From contig JADFTS010000034.1 in NCBI GenBank assembly GCA_015680905.1, forward strand, positions 62,001 through 126,000: a DNA stretch of 64,000 nucleotides, given 5' to 3'. The notes beneath the pieces are model-generated. The model searched no databases and was not told the DNA's origin. It was given only the letters and a program-made list of their open reading frames with translations. Made by a program: the position numbers and the translations under genes. Below, piece by piece: positions 1-13,385 of this stretch (positions are counted from its first letter, which is position 1; every line of letters starts with the position of its first letter). Source of the stretch: Coptis chinensis (taxonomy: Eukaryota; Streptophyta; Magnoliopsida; Ranunculales; Ranunculaceae).

Positions 1-324
1 AGAAAGATTTTTGGTATACTAAATGGCATTGTTTTAAAAGGGCGTTTGAGGTCTACTCCAAGGCGTGCAAACTCTGGCGATGAGTAAGGCGTTTACGCAC
101 TGGAAGTCTACGCTTCAATGTGTGAGGCGTTCTTGAAGTGTTCGTTGAGGCGATAGTAGTGAGGCCTAAGCCTCCATTATTGCAAAAAATTTAGACCATA
201 ATTTTTATTTTTTTATTTTTCTGATTTTTGGTTTTTCTTTTGAATTTTAATGTAAGTAGACATCAACAGAATCAATGTACCAAATAAATTAACCCATTAA
301 ATGGTGACATTTCTTGGTTCACAG
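1..324 (+). other. Probable intron of the NAC gene with AGGCG-type repeats
   Basis: No coding sequence is seen. The stretch ends in a good acceptor (ttggttcacag) that opens the first visible NAC exon, so it is best read as intron 1 of that gene. Positions 40-170 contain several imperfect copies of a short G/C-richer motif around GGCGTTT and GAGGCG, in both orientations, which resembles an old dispersed repeat. The first NAC exon, expected to encode about 55-60 residues starting with the LPPGFRFHP-type motif, is not found here and presumably lies left of the window. Confidence 0.5.
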
Positions 325-1971
325 AAAGATGCAGGATTGGGTCTACACCCCAAAACGAGTGGTATTTCTTCAGTCACAAGGACAGGAAGTATCCAACGGG
401 ATCAAGAACGAATAGAGCTACGAATGCTGGATTTTGGAAGGCGACTGGGAGAGATAAATGTATTAGGAACAGCTTTAAGAAGATTGGAATGAGGAAGACA
501 CTGGTATTCTACCGAGGTAGAGCCCCTCATGGCCAAAAGACTGATTGGATCATGCATGAATATCGACTAGAAGATACCGATGATTATCAAGGAAACAGTG
601 GAAGTGTAAGATAATCAAAACTGAAAAGTCTAGCTTGTTCATAATTTGACTTTCTTCAATAGTAAACGATAGATTGTGTTGCATGTTCATTCATTTCATG
701 TGGCATATGCCAGGGGCTGCCCTGGACCAAGTGTGATTTTCTTCTTGATTGGTCTAAAGTTTACTAAAAGTTTAACACTATTCGTTTCTGAAAAAAAAGC
801 ATATTTTTTTTATTTGATTAGATATTGTTGCAGTATTTATGTTATCGCATATATGAATTAAAACTTATTGATAGGTTTCCCCGCATACTCTCCCTTCTAC
901 TGTTCTACAGTACAGCAAGGCGATAAAAACCTTAACATTTAGTGCTCGAACTCTACATTTATATATACATATAAAAGAAATAGAGTACTGATTGGTCGTC
1001 TAGGTAATTAAGAAATATTGATTATAGTTTACTAGTTTTATACACTAGCTATGATCGATCAATTAGTGTATTTAAGTTGACTTCTGTGTAGTTGATATTA
1101 TTTTATTTACGATACATATCCATGAGAATGGTAAGATGGTGAGTCCTGGACCCTTTTCATGTGGACGTACTATTTAAGCTACTAACTAGTAACAAGTTGC
1201 ATACGGTGCTTAATTATAGTAGTAGACTAGTAGTCCATCTTCGGTTTCAATTCAACTGCCTCTGAATTGTCCCGTAGCTTTTAATTTTAGCTTTTGGTAC
1301 TGCAGGAGGATGGATGGGTTGTATGTCGTGTGTTCAAGAAGAAGAACTTATTCAAAATTGGTGGTGGTAGTGAGGGCGGAACCAGCATGCAGGGTACAAC
1401 GACACACCAACTCATGAACAATGCATCAAGCAACAACCAAGCTCTTGCCCTCCTCACTAGGGACAGTCACACTCAGTATGCAAACCGTGTACAACACATG
1501 AACCAGCATACCTTTGACCTCTACAAGCCAGAGCTTGGCCTACACTACACTACTATTAATCATCCAGACAGTAGTATTCACTACTCGAATTTGCAACCTC
1601 AAACCTTAATTCTCCAACCACACAACAACAAGCCGATTGGTTATGACCCGCAGCTATTATCAAACCAAAGGGATAACTGTGACAGTGGGAGTGAAAGCCT
1701 CGTTGCAGGAGGACAAGTTCAATACCAACCATGTGAGCAGGGAGCTGGAATAGACAATGAGTCTCAACAAATGGTAGCTGGAGAAAGAGACGTAGGCCTA
1801 AATGACTGGACGATGCTTGACCGTCTAGTAACTCCCCATCAGCTTGGTGCTGAAGATTCTTCCAAAGGCGTGGTGAGATTTGAGGATGCAACAAATGCAT
1901 CATCAGTAAACCAAATCAATCAGCAGCTTTCCATCCGCGGAGAGATGGATTTTTGGGGATATGCAAAATAA
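325..1971 (+). CDS. NAC-domain transcription factor, SMB/BRN-like (3' part)
   Basis: DNA-binding transcription factor acting in the nucleus. Two exons are visible: 325-605 and 1306-1971, joined in phase 0 over a 700-bp GT-AG intron. Exon 1 carries NAC subdomains C and D ([56 protein letters not shown]). Exon 2 opens with subdomain E ([17 protein letters not shown]). The rest is a Gln/Asn/Ser/His-rich activation region ending in [15 protein letters not shown]. The subdomain wording and this C-terminal motif match the SOMBRERO/BEARSKIN clade, known for root-cap maturation and cell-wall release. Which member it is cannot be decided here. The N-terminal exon is outside the window. The visible reading frame has no stop before TAA at 1969-1971. 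Confidence 0.9.
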
Positions 1972-2661
1972 CGTGTCGTTTTCATTCCAAGTACGTACTT
2001 AACCGACTGGACTAGAGCCAACTAGCTAGTCCAGCATACTATACTAGTGTACCAATATTGAATCCACATCCATTTCTTCTTACGCATCTATTTTAATTCG
2101 ATTATTGTAATTAGTGAAGTTTGTAATTTGTTTAAGGGGCAGGAGAAATGATTTTGGGCTTTCTTCCACCCTCTATTACACTTTCTCATTGTGGTATTTT
2201 ATGTCATTTTATGTGGTAAAATATATTTTCTCGGTCCAGTTTCTAAAGAAAATATAATACCGAATGACGGTGTGTGTGTGTGCGTGAGTTTTGTTTTTTT
2301 TTTGTGGATTTCTTGAGCTGTTGAGCATGCAAAGCATTCAAACCATCACCCAGCAAAACAATTCGTGGAGGCAGTGCCAAGTGCCAACTAGTAAAATTGG
2401 TAAAATTTTTGGGTGATGATATCAAAAGTCTAGAAATCGAACCTCCTAGCATTAAAAAGTTACTGATTTCATTTAAAACAGGTTTTAAAAAAATAAAAAA
2501 CAAACAAACAAACAGTAGATTGGGCGGATTGGGTACCCATCTAAAAAATAAGCAGCCCAGAACAGAGCCCATCTGGGCCGGGCTAAGTAGTAGAGCCCGT
2601 TAAAAACCAAAGTAGCATCTGAAAATGTAAAACCCACCGGGCATTCCTGTCTCTGCGCGCG
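1972..2661. other. NAC 3' UTR and TFIIIC-gene upstream region
   Basis: Non-coding. The left part (to about 2230) is the likely NAC 3' untranslated region. Positions 2270-2283 are a short (GT)n tract. The right part should contain the promoter and 5' leader of the TFIIIC gene starting at 2662. A GC-richer patch at 2520-2600 precedes it, and no clear TATA box close to the start was found. Confidence 0.45.
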
Positions 2662-5600
2662 ATGAGTGAAGAAGAAAAAGAGGCTGCTGCTCTTGTTGTT
2701 GAGGATAATATTAACGGTAATAATATGGATTCCTACCACTCCGAAGAAGAAGAAGATGAAGATGAAGATGAACAAGACGAAGAAGAAGAAGAGGAGGAAG
2801 AAGAAGAAGAAGAAGAAGAATACAAGCTTACCTTCCAAGGAGAGATGAACCCTTTAGATTTCACAGAGGATGATGCCTTTGGAACTCAGCCTTATCAGCA
2901 ATTCGAACGCCTCGAGTACGAAGCTCTTGCCGACAAAAAGCGCAAAGCACTTACTACCAAAACGTATTCTTCTTCCTCTTTCTTTCTTGTTTTTTCCCCA
3001 CACATTACAACTTGAGAGTCTTTTACCATGTAGAGTTTCTTTTACAGTGATGCTGGGTCTGCAAAGAAGTCTAGACTGGACGAATCTGTTCTTAAAAGCA
3101 TTGATGAAATTATGGAAGGTATGAATTTGGGCTGCCGAAGAAGACGAAGAAAGTCAAGGAAGGTATCCCATCTTCATCTTAAATACATTGCCAACCATAT
3201 ATAAATTTCTGTTTATTTAAATATTATGGTTTCATTTCAATTACGTCTTATTTTGTCTGCATTTATTAATGAGATTACAAGACTTTGTTTTCTTTATACA
3301 GCCTAAGAAAAGAGGCAGACGCAAGGGGTCTAAAAACAAGCTTAGCTCTGAAGTCAATACAAAACTTGGGGAAGCTAATATTTTTTATGCTAAAGGACAG
3401 TATGAAGAAGTAAGTTTCCGCATTTTGTAACCTCGTTTAAACATATAATTTATGCATCATAGGAGTTAGTTTTCTCGGCATTGTAACCAATGTGCAATTT
3501 ACTTGGAGAACTAGGCCATCAATGTGCTGAAAGAGGTTGTTATGCTTGCACCGAATTTGTCTGAAACCTACCATACACTTGGTCTTGTATATGAAGAGAT
3601 TGGAGATGAGAAAAAAGCTATGAATTTCTACATGCTTGCAGCTCATTTGGCACCCAAGGATCATGCATCTCTGTGGAAGAGACTCGTCGCTTTGTCAATG
3701 TGAGTTTTTTCCATTTGCGTATTATTTTTAAATCGCGTAGTCTTCAGAATGGGTTAGGTAAATATCACATCTTTTGCTTGTGTATTATTACATTCTTCTA
3801 TTTTTCTCAAGTAACTTGTGGACATTGCTTAGGAATATCAATGCTTTTGTTCGATATACTAGCATATGTAAGCAATTATTGGACGACTTTGACCATTAAA
3901 ATACGCTTAGAATCCCATGATATTTGAAAATCAGACGATATATTGGCTGATTCTAAATGTTTAAGCCATGCTGGATATGCTTGCTTGTTGCTACCTTTCT
4001 CTCTCTAATAAGAAAGTTCTTTGCTTCCTATTTTTTCAATCTGCTTATATGCTCTGTTATGCAGAGAGCAGGGTAATGTTGGTCAAGCCACATACTGCCT
4101 TTCAAAAGCAATAAAGTCTGATCCAGAAGATATAGGCCTTAGATTTAATCGTGCAACACTTTATGTTGAGCTCGGAGATCATCAAAAAGCTGCCGAATCA
4201 TATCACCACATTGTAAAACTCTGTCCAGAAAATGTAGTTGCAGTCAAGATGGCAGCAAAGGTTTGGTTGTTTGACATGTGTATTGGTACCTTACAGTCTC
4301 TCTTCTTTTTTTTTTCTCTTAATGTGAAAACTCCCATACTTTGCTTAACTTTGCTGATGTGTACATGGTGTTGCTATGTATGTCGCTTCACATCCTCTTC
4401 TGCTATAGCTTTGGTTAAACATCCCCCAAAAAAAATTCTCCACGGTAAAAAGAATGAACATTGGATTTTATTCAGAATGTTTGGTACATCCCCAAAGAAT
4501 TTCTCCTTGGTAAAATCAACATATTAACTAAAAGTTATAGAAGTAATTACAACACAATTGATTTCCGCTCAGCTCTGCAGAAAAAAAAAATCAATAGATC
4601 TGATGCATTTACACCTTATAGAGTAAATAGGATAAAGAACGAGAAAGCTGACATAAGTTCGAGATTGTTACTGGGACTAGAGAACTCCCGAACTCCGAAT
4701 TAAATGGATCTCTTTAGTAGGTCTTGAATTCTCTAAACTGCAGAATTTTAGAAAAGTGCTAGTTTATCTGTTTTTCATCCAAAGTCGAGGTTTCAAGTTT
4801 ACTACTTCAACTATGATATTGATATTTCTGGAAGTTTTGATTAAAAGTAACCTGCAAATTGGATCATATATTTCTATAAGTTGTACTATTTTAAACAAAA
4901 ACTATGTTAACCCATGTTGCTATATATATACCATTTCATTCTGGAATTCTTGAGGGCTTTCTTCGAAATTTATGGAGATTTAGTACTTTGTGTGCAACCA
5001 TTGGTTGTTACATTTACTGCTTAGTGATTTTCACTTCCCTTGTTTTTGTTGATTGTTGATTATTACACAACTCCAGGTTCAAATATATCAAAAAGTGCTA
5101 TTAAGGTGTTTCGACCAAATTGATTTTTCCCTTTCTTTTTCTGTTCCAATTTCTTTCCAGATGTACCAAAAGTGTAACCAGGTTGAGCAGTCCATCAGTA
5201 TTCTAGAGGATTATATGAAAGATCACCCGAAGGATACTGATTTTACTGTGGTTAATCTTCTAGTTGCCATACACATGGAAAACAATGCTCATCTTAAAGC
5301 CATTCAGCAGATTGAGCAGGCACGCTCATTTTACTGTTCCCAAATGCAATTGCCTATAGATCTAACTGTCAAGGCTGGAATTTGCCAAGTTCATCTGGGA
5401 AATATCGAGGAGGCTGAGGTTTGTTTTACATTGCTTTTGAACACATCTATTCTTAACATTGGTTTGGTTCTGGAAGTGTTACCATTGTTACTGTTATGTT
5501 GTTTCTTCCTTCTATATGATAGCTTGGTTAAGTATTTGTGATGTTCATGATTACATGGATAATACAGCAAATAATGACACAAACACGTCTGTTATTCTCG

Positions 5601-8600
5601 TCTGTGAGTGCATAGCGTTGGACACATTCACCCTTGATAATAGAAATACTAAAATTTTGTGTGTTTATGTATCTGATACGTTTAATAGTGTTCGACTGAC
5701 AACTTGTTTGGAGATGGGCTGTCCTTGTTGGCAGCTTTGATATGGCCACTCCTACTTTCTTGGACATCTTAAAAGTCGGTGGTTTAGTATTTTTATTTAT
5801 TTATTTAATTTTTTTCACATGTAAATGATCAAATGCTGGAATCTTATATACACCATAAATGATTTTATATTATCTAAGGTAATATCAACCCTAACAGTGA
5901 ATATGGTAAAATTGTTGTGTAGATTCTTTTTGGATATCTACAAGTGGAATGTGCTGATGATGTTGCTAACTTAATCATAGAAGCTGCAGACACTCTTATG
6001 AGCTTTGGCCACCATCAACTTGCTCTGAAGTACTATTTCTTGCTAGAAGGGAACAGTGAGCGTGTCAAGGTAAGGAGATTGCAGCAAAGTTCTACTTGCT
6101 TGACGTAGTAGTTGATTTTGACATTGAGATAATAATGGGATAAAAGATGATTTATTGTATAATACAGCATGGGGATCTTGATTTGCAATGAAATGCAGTG
6201 GAAAATTTTGTTGTTGAATGCTTTTGCATTTGAACTCATGCAGGGGATTTTACATCTGAAAATTGCTAAATGCTATTTATCCTTATCAGAAAGAGCACAA
6301 GCAATTTCATTTTACTATAAAGGTGCGATCAGCCTTCTCAAGTTCTTATTGACTGAACTTCAATGTGCAAATTTATAGTATCTCTTTGTACTCATTTTGG
6401 AAGACAAAATTGTTTGGTCATGTATGAGATTCGTATTGCAGCTGCAGTTCGAAAATTTCAATTTGGCTCTATGTTGGAAAAGCACAAAATGAGCAATGTT
6501 CAAGAAATATCAACATAAAGAAATATGTTGGGTTGTCTTAAATGTTTTCACCTAGGGGTGTGGTTGCTGGCGGAAAACAATTTTCTTCTTCCTATGGACT
6601 TGTTTTTTATTGTTTTGACTTGCCTCCAAAGCGTTTGAAATATCTAGTTGTTACTATTTTGAGTTACAAAATTGTATTTTTGTGGCTCACATCAATCTCC
6701 CATACGATTGTGGGGGTGAAATAGTTTATTCCTTGAGATGTAACGTAGATGGCCTTTGGTATCATTTGCATTATCTTATAGTCTTTTACCCATCTATAGT
6801 GTTGAGTTCCTGATTAGAAAGTCTATTACTTCTTTCACAAATGCATGATTCCTTTTACACTTGTAGTTTCAGTTTCAGTATTAGTTCAATAACTTGAAAG
6901 AGGTACGTCTCTTCGGAAACTAAGCCATATCTTGTTCAGCTTTGAGTACCATGGAGCATAATATTGACGCCCGTGTGACTTTAGCTTCTCTTCTCCTTGA
7001 AGAGGGAAAAGATGATGAGGCCATTTCATTGCTTTCTCCTCCAAAACATATAGGTAACTGCTGTTTGAAAATGGAAGTCTTTTTTTCATTTTCTTCTGGA
7101 TTTTGTTTTTGGTACACACTTTATTTATTTCTATCAATATATGTTCCAGAGTCACCCATCGACACATTTGTTGGGCAATCTAAGCCATGGTGGGTTAGTG
7201 GGAAAATTAGAGTGCAACTTGGCCAAATCTATCATGTGAAAGGGATGCTAGAGGAATTTGTTGATGTAATCTTACCATCTGTTTCTGAAGCATTGAGTGT
7301 TGAAAGTTTGAACCAAAAGGTAATGTTATGCATTCACTTAAAAGATTATTAGTCTCTATCCCTTGGTTTTTAACCCTTCTCTTCATAATGTCCCTCTTAA
7401 GAAATAATTACGACACATATACTCAATTGCAAATCGACACATTTTTTATTTTATTTTTTTTGGCAGCGTGTCAAGGTAAAGGTCGGCCCATTGGTCTGCT
7501 CGACAACCCTATGTATATTTATTTATTTATAATTGCCCCATTTTACATGGTATAGTAGAATATGATTAATTGAAAACTTACCGTGGGCATCCTTCTTGTT
7601 TCTTCTTCCACGTATATACTATACTCAAAAGTACAACATAAGCCCTTATACTTAAAATTGTGTATTCAAACGCTTGATTTACTGGCAGTTTTTTTTAATA
7701 TATAGAGTAATACATACTTTTTTTAAAGATTCCTTCACGAATATGAAATTTTATTTCTTTTATATGATGTAGTGTAGAATTTATGATTGCATTCCTTGCA
7801 GATGGTTTGATTGACTTAAATAAAAGCTGAAATGGTGTAAACACTGGCTAAGTTATTTTTCCTTCTTGTGTGGATACTTGATGCTCTTCAAAGTTTTAAA
7901 TTTGCTAATATCCTCTTCTTATTTTGTGTCATTTATATACTCGTTATGGTCCATTAGAGGTTGATTTTTTTTCTTCATGAAATAGGCCAAACCAAAGAAA
8001 AGGCTCACGACAAGCATTCTCTTCGAAAGAGTGAAAATATTAGGTGATCATCAAATTGATTCTATATTTGGTGGTTTCAGGCCCCTAGCAGCTCCATCAG
8101 AATTGTGAGTATCAATATTGCAACTCATTTTTAGTGGTACTTCAGAAATGTGTGAAACTTGTATAGGGGATTTGTAACCAAGGAAACTTGTACTCCGACC
8201 GTGTCCGCACACACGACACACACACAACTAATGGAAAAGCACGTGTTCCTTCAATATTTGTCATGGAGAACTTGTCAGTTCAATCCATGTGTCAGTCAAT
8301 ATGAGTCAATAGCTTCTGTGTAGAAACAGTGGGTCTACTGTTTCTCGGTGGGGGTGCCTCTTTGTTCATCTTTTTGGAGGAGAGAGAGAGGGTTGGGTTT
8401 GGGGGGGGGGGGGGGTGGTGTAGGCGCTTATTTGTACTGGCTCTTTACCAGCATTACGGATATTTCCTATCCTTTTTGTTCAGTTCTTCACCGGTAGACC
8501 TGTGGCACTCTGATTAGCTCTATGTGTGTTGCGCGTTTTGTAGCTCGTCGCTTGTGCTTGAGATGTAGTTTCTAAAAGCATTTTGTCCTTATTGGGATAA

Positions 8601-11600
8601 AAAATGGAACATGTCCGTGGACCCTGGTGTTCTCAGTACAATGCTTGTTGCGATATATTCCAATCATGTTTGTTATTTTCAAGAAGATTTTGCTTTCTTA
8701 AGTTATTCATCCAAGATACTCCTTATAAAGGTTAAAAGCTACAAGAGCGAAGAAAGCACTTGAAAAGAAGGCAGCTTTGAAGGAAGAGAAAAAAGCTGCC
8801 GTACTGGCGGCTGGGTTGGATTGGCACAGTGACGATTCAGACAATGAGTCTCCGGTATCTTATATTTGATGGTTCACATTAAAGCGTTTACGATATTGCT
8901 TTTAATTTTTGAGATCTTAATATGCTTTTGCTTTGTGTGGTTCGCGTTCTGGAGTATGTCTCTAGCAGCATGCACAAAAGGAGTCACCTTTGCCAAATCT
9001 TCTGAAGGACAATGAACACTATCAGCTTATTATAGATGTTAGTATATATTCTTCTTGCTTGACTCCTGTGTTTGTGAATTATGCTTATTGCCACTTCTAA
9101 AGTAATAATTTGACATTTTCATTGAATACAATCTGTAGCTTTGCAAGGCGTTGGCATCGTTGCGGCGTTATTGGGATGCACTAAAGATTATACAAGATAC
9201 TCAAAGATTAGCACTCAGTACACTATCTTTTGAAAAGAAGGAGGAGCTCCGATCAATTGAAGCTCGTAAGTCCCAATCCCCTGATCATTTGAAATCCATC
9301 AACTCTGTGGAGATCTGATTTCTCGTGTATTCAGTGATCTTAGTTTTCCACGATCGACATTGTTGGACATGAAGTACTAGTGTAGCTTTGCTTATCACTA
9401 TTTATATCATTCTAAAGAGTCAAGCGTTTGCTTATAACTATTGAACTGCCTTGGCGTGGAACTATTTTTGAAGTTCTTGTCCATCAGAAGTGCATTAACT
9501 TATTTCCCATGTAATCCTCTCGCATCAAATGCTATTTGCTTCCTTCTCACATTGTTGTTTTACAATAGTTGTCGTCGGGTTTGATTATTATTCCCTCAAT
9601 GTAGCAGATTAAGGCAGGCATGCGGCTGCAATATGATGTTTAAACATTTTTAGCTGTGTCTAAGAACAAAATATTCTTTCCTTGCAGAAATTGCATATAA
9701 TATTTCTGATCCAACTTACGCCTGTGAAGATGCACGGTCCACTGTTAAGAAACATCCAAACAGCATTTCTTCGTGGAACTACTACTACAAAGTTATTTCA
9801 AGGTACGTGGGTTCTTTTCTTTTTTGTACGATATATATAATTTGCTTTATATATGAAAACCTTCTTGAGAGACCATTCGATATTTTTGTTCTTTTGTAAA
9901 GAAAGTGGGGTTAAACAGAAAAAATATTGCAGACATACATAAGACATTACTTAATGATCATGATTGTTCAAGTAAAGAAAGCAACAAAAGTAATAGTGCC
10001 GCCTAAACAAGCAACAATAGTAGCTAGACTCTTTGCTTCCCCAAAGAGATGTCTTATGAATAAAGCTAACACGGGATAGTAAAAGCCAGTGGCTTTCTTG
10101 GGTTAGAGATTCACTTCAAAACTCAAGCTGCTAGAAAAACATCTGCTCCTACCAGCACTGTTGGAACAGCTAGTGAGTCCAAAGGAGAGAGCTTCAGCTA
10201 TATCCTGTGTTTAGAAATTGATAGACGTACATTCTTATTAATCTCTACTGATCCATGTTTTATCCTGATTAGACCACAAAAGCCAAAAATTGTATAGTTG
10301 ATGGATTTTTACAAGATCCTTATAAAACCTCATCAAGAATGTGTTTCATTTGCTTTTTATATATATATAGGGATCCATATACAACACTTTTTATACAACA
10401 GTTTATACAACACCCTTTTATAACTTGAACAAAGGGTTAATACTTTGTGGGTATGATCTTACCACTATAGAGATCACGTCCACAAAATTTCATATCATTC
10501 CAAAATCTCTAACCCTTTCAAAATTTGATTTGAAAATGTGATTTATTTTAACGGTTAGGATTTAAAGTTTTGCAACCCCCTTTTGGCATCTTTAGAAATT
10601 TCTAAATAAATCCATTTTTTGCAAGGAAGATGACATCTACAAAAAATCAAGTCGTAAGTAAATTTGTAGAGTGAGATGGAGGCCATTGTATAAATTGTTG
10701 TATAAAAAGTGTTGTATATGGATCCCTCCCCATCTGTATAAATTCCTATAGAATGGACATAATTTATTAGTCATTACCAATTCCTATTGCAATTGATTTG
10801 GTTCATGTTCTAGATTGGAGAGCAAGTTGTCAAGACCTTCAAAGTTTTTGATCCATATGAGGCGTGCTCACCCAAAATGTGTAGCACCCATTATCATTTC
10901 CGGGCATAAGTTTACGATGATCAGCCAGCACCAGTCAGCTGCAAGAAAATATCTCGCAGCTTATAAACTGCAGCCTGACAGCCCCTTGATCAATCTCTGT
11001 GTGGGTATGAGGCTTGTTAATCACTTCCCTTTTTCTTCACTCTGGACTGTGGATATAATTTTTCTATTTTCTTTGCAGGAACTGCTTTGATCAACTTAGC
11101 ACTGGGATTTAGACTTCAGAATAAACATCAATGTCTTGCACAAGGATTTGCATTCCTCCACAATAACTTGCGTTTAAGTGATAACAGTCAGGTTCACTTT
11201 TGTCTAACTCTTTATAATGTTGTACCATCCATACTTCAGTTTTTAGCATAGTGAGCCTCTTTTACTTGCCATCTTTTGAAGATTATAATATATTTAACCC
11301 TTCCCCAACCAGAACTACTTTATAAGATCAAGCGGCCAAAAAGCAACAACTATGTCTTCTGAGTCCCGTTTTCTGTATCGTGGCAAGCCTCCATGGTTAT
11401 ATAAATGGGAGGCTTGTACAAGTACTTACTTTAGATTCGACTGAATGGGTGAGGTGCTTGAAGAAGTGTTGTATTGAAGGCCTACCTAGTAGGGTTGCAA
11501 TTCATTCCCTCAAGTACTATTACCTAAGACAGTATCACACTGTGATTCTGGTTTTTTCTTTCTTTCTTTTACACTTTCACTTTCTGGAATTTCCCTCCCC

Positions 11601-12377
11601 TTTTTCCTATACTTAATACAATTCTCACCTCACTTAGCAAAAAAAAAAAAAAAACTAACTCTTATGATGAGAGATCGAATTGCCCATATGGTTGAACTTA
11701 GAGGCCATAATGGTTGGATTACGTTGGGAACCACTTTACTTTAAGAGCTCTCGCTGTTGTGAAGTGGTAAAAAGTATTGATGCTGAAGAAGCCCATTCTA
11801 ACTACAGGTGCATGGAACTACCACTCTGATATAATGTTGAGAACCACTTCACTCTATAAGCCCGAGGTGATGAGAGGCACAACAAGTCAACAATATATGA
11901 AAGGAACTGCTTTCTAGCTGGGGGCAAACACAATATCATATTTTGCATTTTTTAGGTTAATACTTGGACTAGTTTTAATAAAAATCCACTCGTCTCCATT
12001 ATTTTCAATAACTATGAGGAGAGACGCATTCATGAATATATATAGAAGAAAAAGAAATGGCTTTTGCTAATTTCATGTGAAATTTGTATTTACAGTAGAA
12101 ACTTTTGCAGGAAGCCTTGTATAATATCGCCCGAGCATATCAGCATGTTGGCCTTGTGACCTTGGCCGCTTCATATTATGAAAAGGTGATTGCAACTCAA
12201 GTAAAGGATTACCCTATTCCTAAAATGCCTATAGAGGATTCAAGTCTTCCGCAAAGTCATAGTCAGGGATATTGCAACCTTCGTAGGGAGGCAGCATACA
12301 ATTTGCATCTGATATACAGGAAAAGCGGTGCTTTAGATCTTGCTAGACAGGTCCTTAGAAATCATTGCTCACCATGA
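2662..12377 (+). CDS. TFIIIC TPR subunit (GTF3C3/TFC4-like), complete, 19 exons
   Basis: Subunit of TFIIIC, the RNA polymerase III assembly factor that binds A/B boxes of tRNA-type genes and recruits TFIIIB. Exons: 2662-2963, 3048-3162, 3302-3409, 3515-3699, 4065-4260, 5161-5418, 5923-6069, 6244-6322, 6940-7053, 7150-7319, 7467-7475 (or to 7481), 7986-8104, 8731-8854, 8969-9037, 9139-9265, 9688-9802, 10814-11004, 11079-11191, 12111-12377. All keep frame with GT-AG borders, giving about 935 residues. Residues 1-60 are acidic with a Glu run. Residues about 125-150 are very basic (CRRRRRKSRKPKKRGRRKG). TPR repeats follow through the middle (ANIFYAKGQYEEAINVL, AAESYHHIVKLCPEN) and recur at the C-terminus (ALYNIARAYQHVGL). 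Layout and length match plant homologues (near 900 residues). The start is the only Met before the acidic tract. Exon 11 is a microexon. Introns 16 and 18 contain mobile elements. Confidence 0.92.
2746..2820 (+). repeat. Coding GAA/GAT repeat
   Basis: An imperfect trinucleotide tract of GAA, GAG and GAT codons inside exon 1 of the TFIIIC gene, encoding almost only Glu and Asp (residues about 29-53). Acidic N-terminal runs are common in this family. The pure GAA blocks suggest length variation between alleles. Confidence 0.85.
8397..8417 (+). repeat. Poly-G tract in TFIIIC-gene intron 12
   Basis: A run of about 16-17 guanines follows an AGAGAGAG stretch inside the intron between 8105 and 8730. 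It is a simple repeat with G-quadruplex potential in the transcript, and its exact length is prone to sequencing error. Confidence 0.75.
10370..10730. mobile_element. MITE in TFIIIC-gene intron 16
   Basis: About 360 bp with terminal inverted repeats of roughly 33 bp. The left end reads gggatccatatacaacac and the right end is its reverse complement (gtgttgtatatggatccc) followed by tccc. It has no coding capacity. It is preceded directly by a short (TA)n run. The complete right terminus GGGAGGGAT (read inward) matches the termini of the two elements near 29.1-30.0 kb, suggesting a related non-autonomous DNA transposon family. It sits between exons 16 and 17 and does not touch splice sites. Confidence 0.8.
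11310..11656 (+). mobile_element. LINE 3' end in TFIIIC-gene intron 18
   Basis: A 5'-truncated non-LTR retrotransposon tail. A short reading frame resembles the last residues of the plant LINE RNase H region (FLYRGKPPWLYKWEA). It is followed by a pyrimidine-rich 3' UTR and by cttaatacaattctcacctc, then a poly(A) run at about 11640-11655. The LINE at 49.4-50.5 kb ends with a closely similar peptide (PSWIHKWEAP) and 3' tail. The left border is approximate and no target duplication could be fixed. Confidence 0.7.
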
Positions 12378-13385
12378 GGTACTTTGGTTTCCGGAGGAGC
12401 AGTATCCTACAGATGTTTGCACATAATTTTATTATTTTGTATTATGTATTAGTCTCTATTTATCACTCTTTTAGGTAGTTATTGGAATGCCCTCATGTTG
12501 GCTTCTACGTACGTGAAAATCTTGTATACATGTAATTCAAGTTTGTTAACAAAGTATTCTCATCTGTGTTTGGCTCTTTTATTTTGGCTGAATCTTCAGA
12601 GTACCTGCAGATGAAATATAAAGTAGAAACTGAAAACTTCGCTGCTTTAATTTCTTCCTCGATTAAAAGATTCTGAAACCGGTTACATATTGTTTCCATT
12701 TTTTTGATACTCAGGCTTCAGTGTATCACCATTAACAGCGCATCTATGCATGGCCAACAATACTCAAATAAAAGAAGACTACAAAGAGAAACAAGATTGA
12801 TCAGTAATTCTTGTGCGCATTGTTCTACAAAATTTGAAAATCTGTTTGATTATGCTCCAATTTTTTTTCCTCTACCCACAAACATGCTAGACCTAGTTTT
12901 GTAGGCAGCTTTCTCTTAGTTTATGCCCAGCAGCGATACATGGAACCACATGCGAGATCATATGCATAGTGCCAACCCACTAATTTCTAATGTCCAACAA
13001 TTGCAAAACTGAGGTACGTCTTTTTCATTGCTAGAGGTACAAGAGGCCTAAACATAATCCATCATCAATCCAATCTCAACATATGCTGAAATGTAGATGT
13101 TATAAAGGGAAAACTTGAGAGTTTAATTTCAGAATATATGCGGATAGCATACTAGACTTGACCTTAACCACCCTTTCTCTTTTACTGAGAGGAATCAACT
13201 GTGTTGAACTCTAATGACAACAATTAAAGCTATGAGGAACATGTCCTTAAAAGAAAATGAAAAATGTCAATATCATCATAACACACTGTGCACTGGGCAA
13301 CTGCTGCTAGATGCTAAAATGGTAACAAATATACACCAAGGAGGGTTAAGTTTCTTATAAATAATTGTTGAAACTCGCAGTTTCT
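12378..13385. other. Tail-to-tail intergenic region
   Basis: Lies between the 3' end of the TFIIIC gene (+) and the 3' end of the glycine-rich gene (-). It should hold both 3' UTRs. No further coding exon, RNA gene or mobile element was recognised. Short ORFs here lack family features. Confidence 0.5.

Noticed and set aside
2485-2838. Minus-strand ORF rich in Phe opposite TFIIIC exon 1
   Set aside because: It is the antisense of the GAA repeat (TTC codons), a shadow of the acidic tract.
4021-4527. Long ORF running through TFIIIC exon 5 into intron 5
   Set aside because: Only 4065-4260 is coding; the rest has no TPR features and a good donor follows position 4260.
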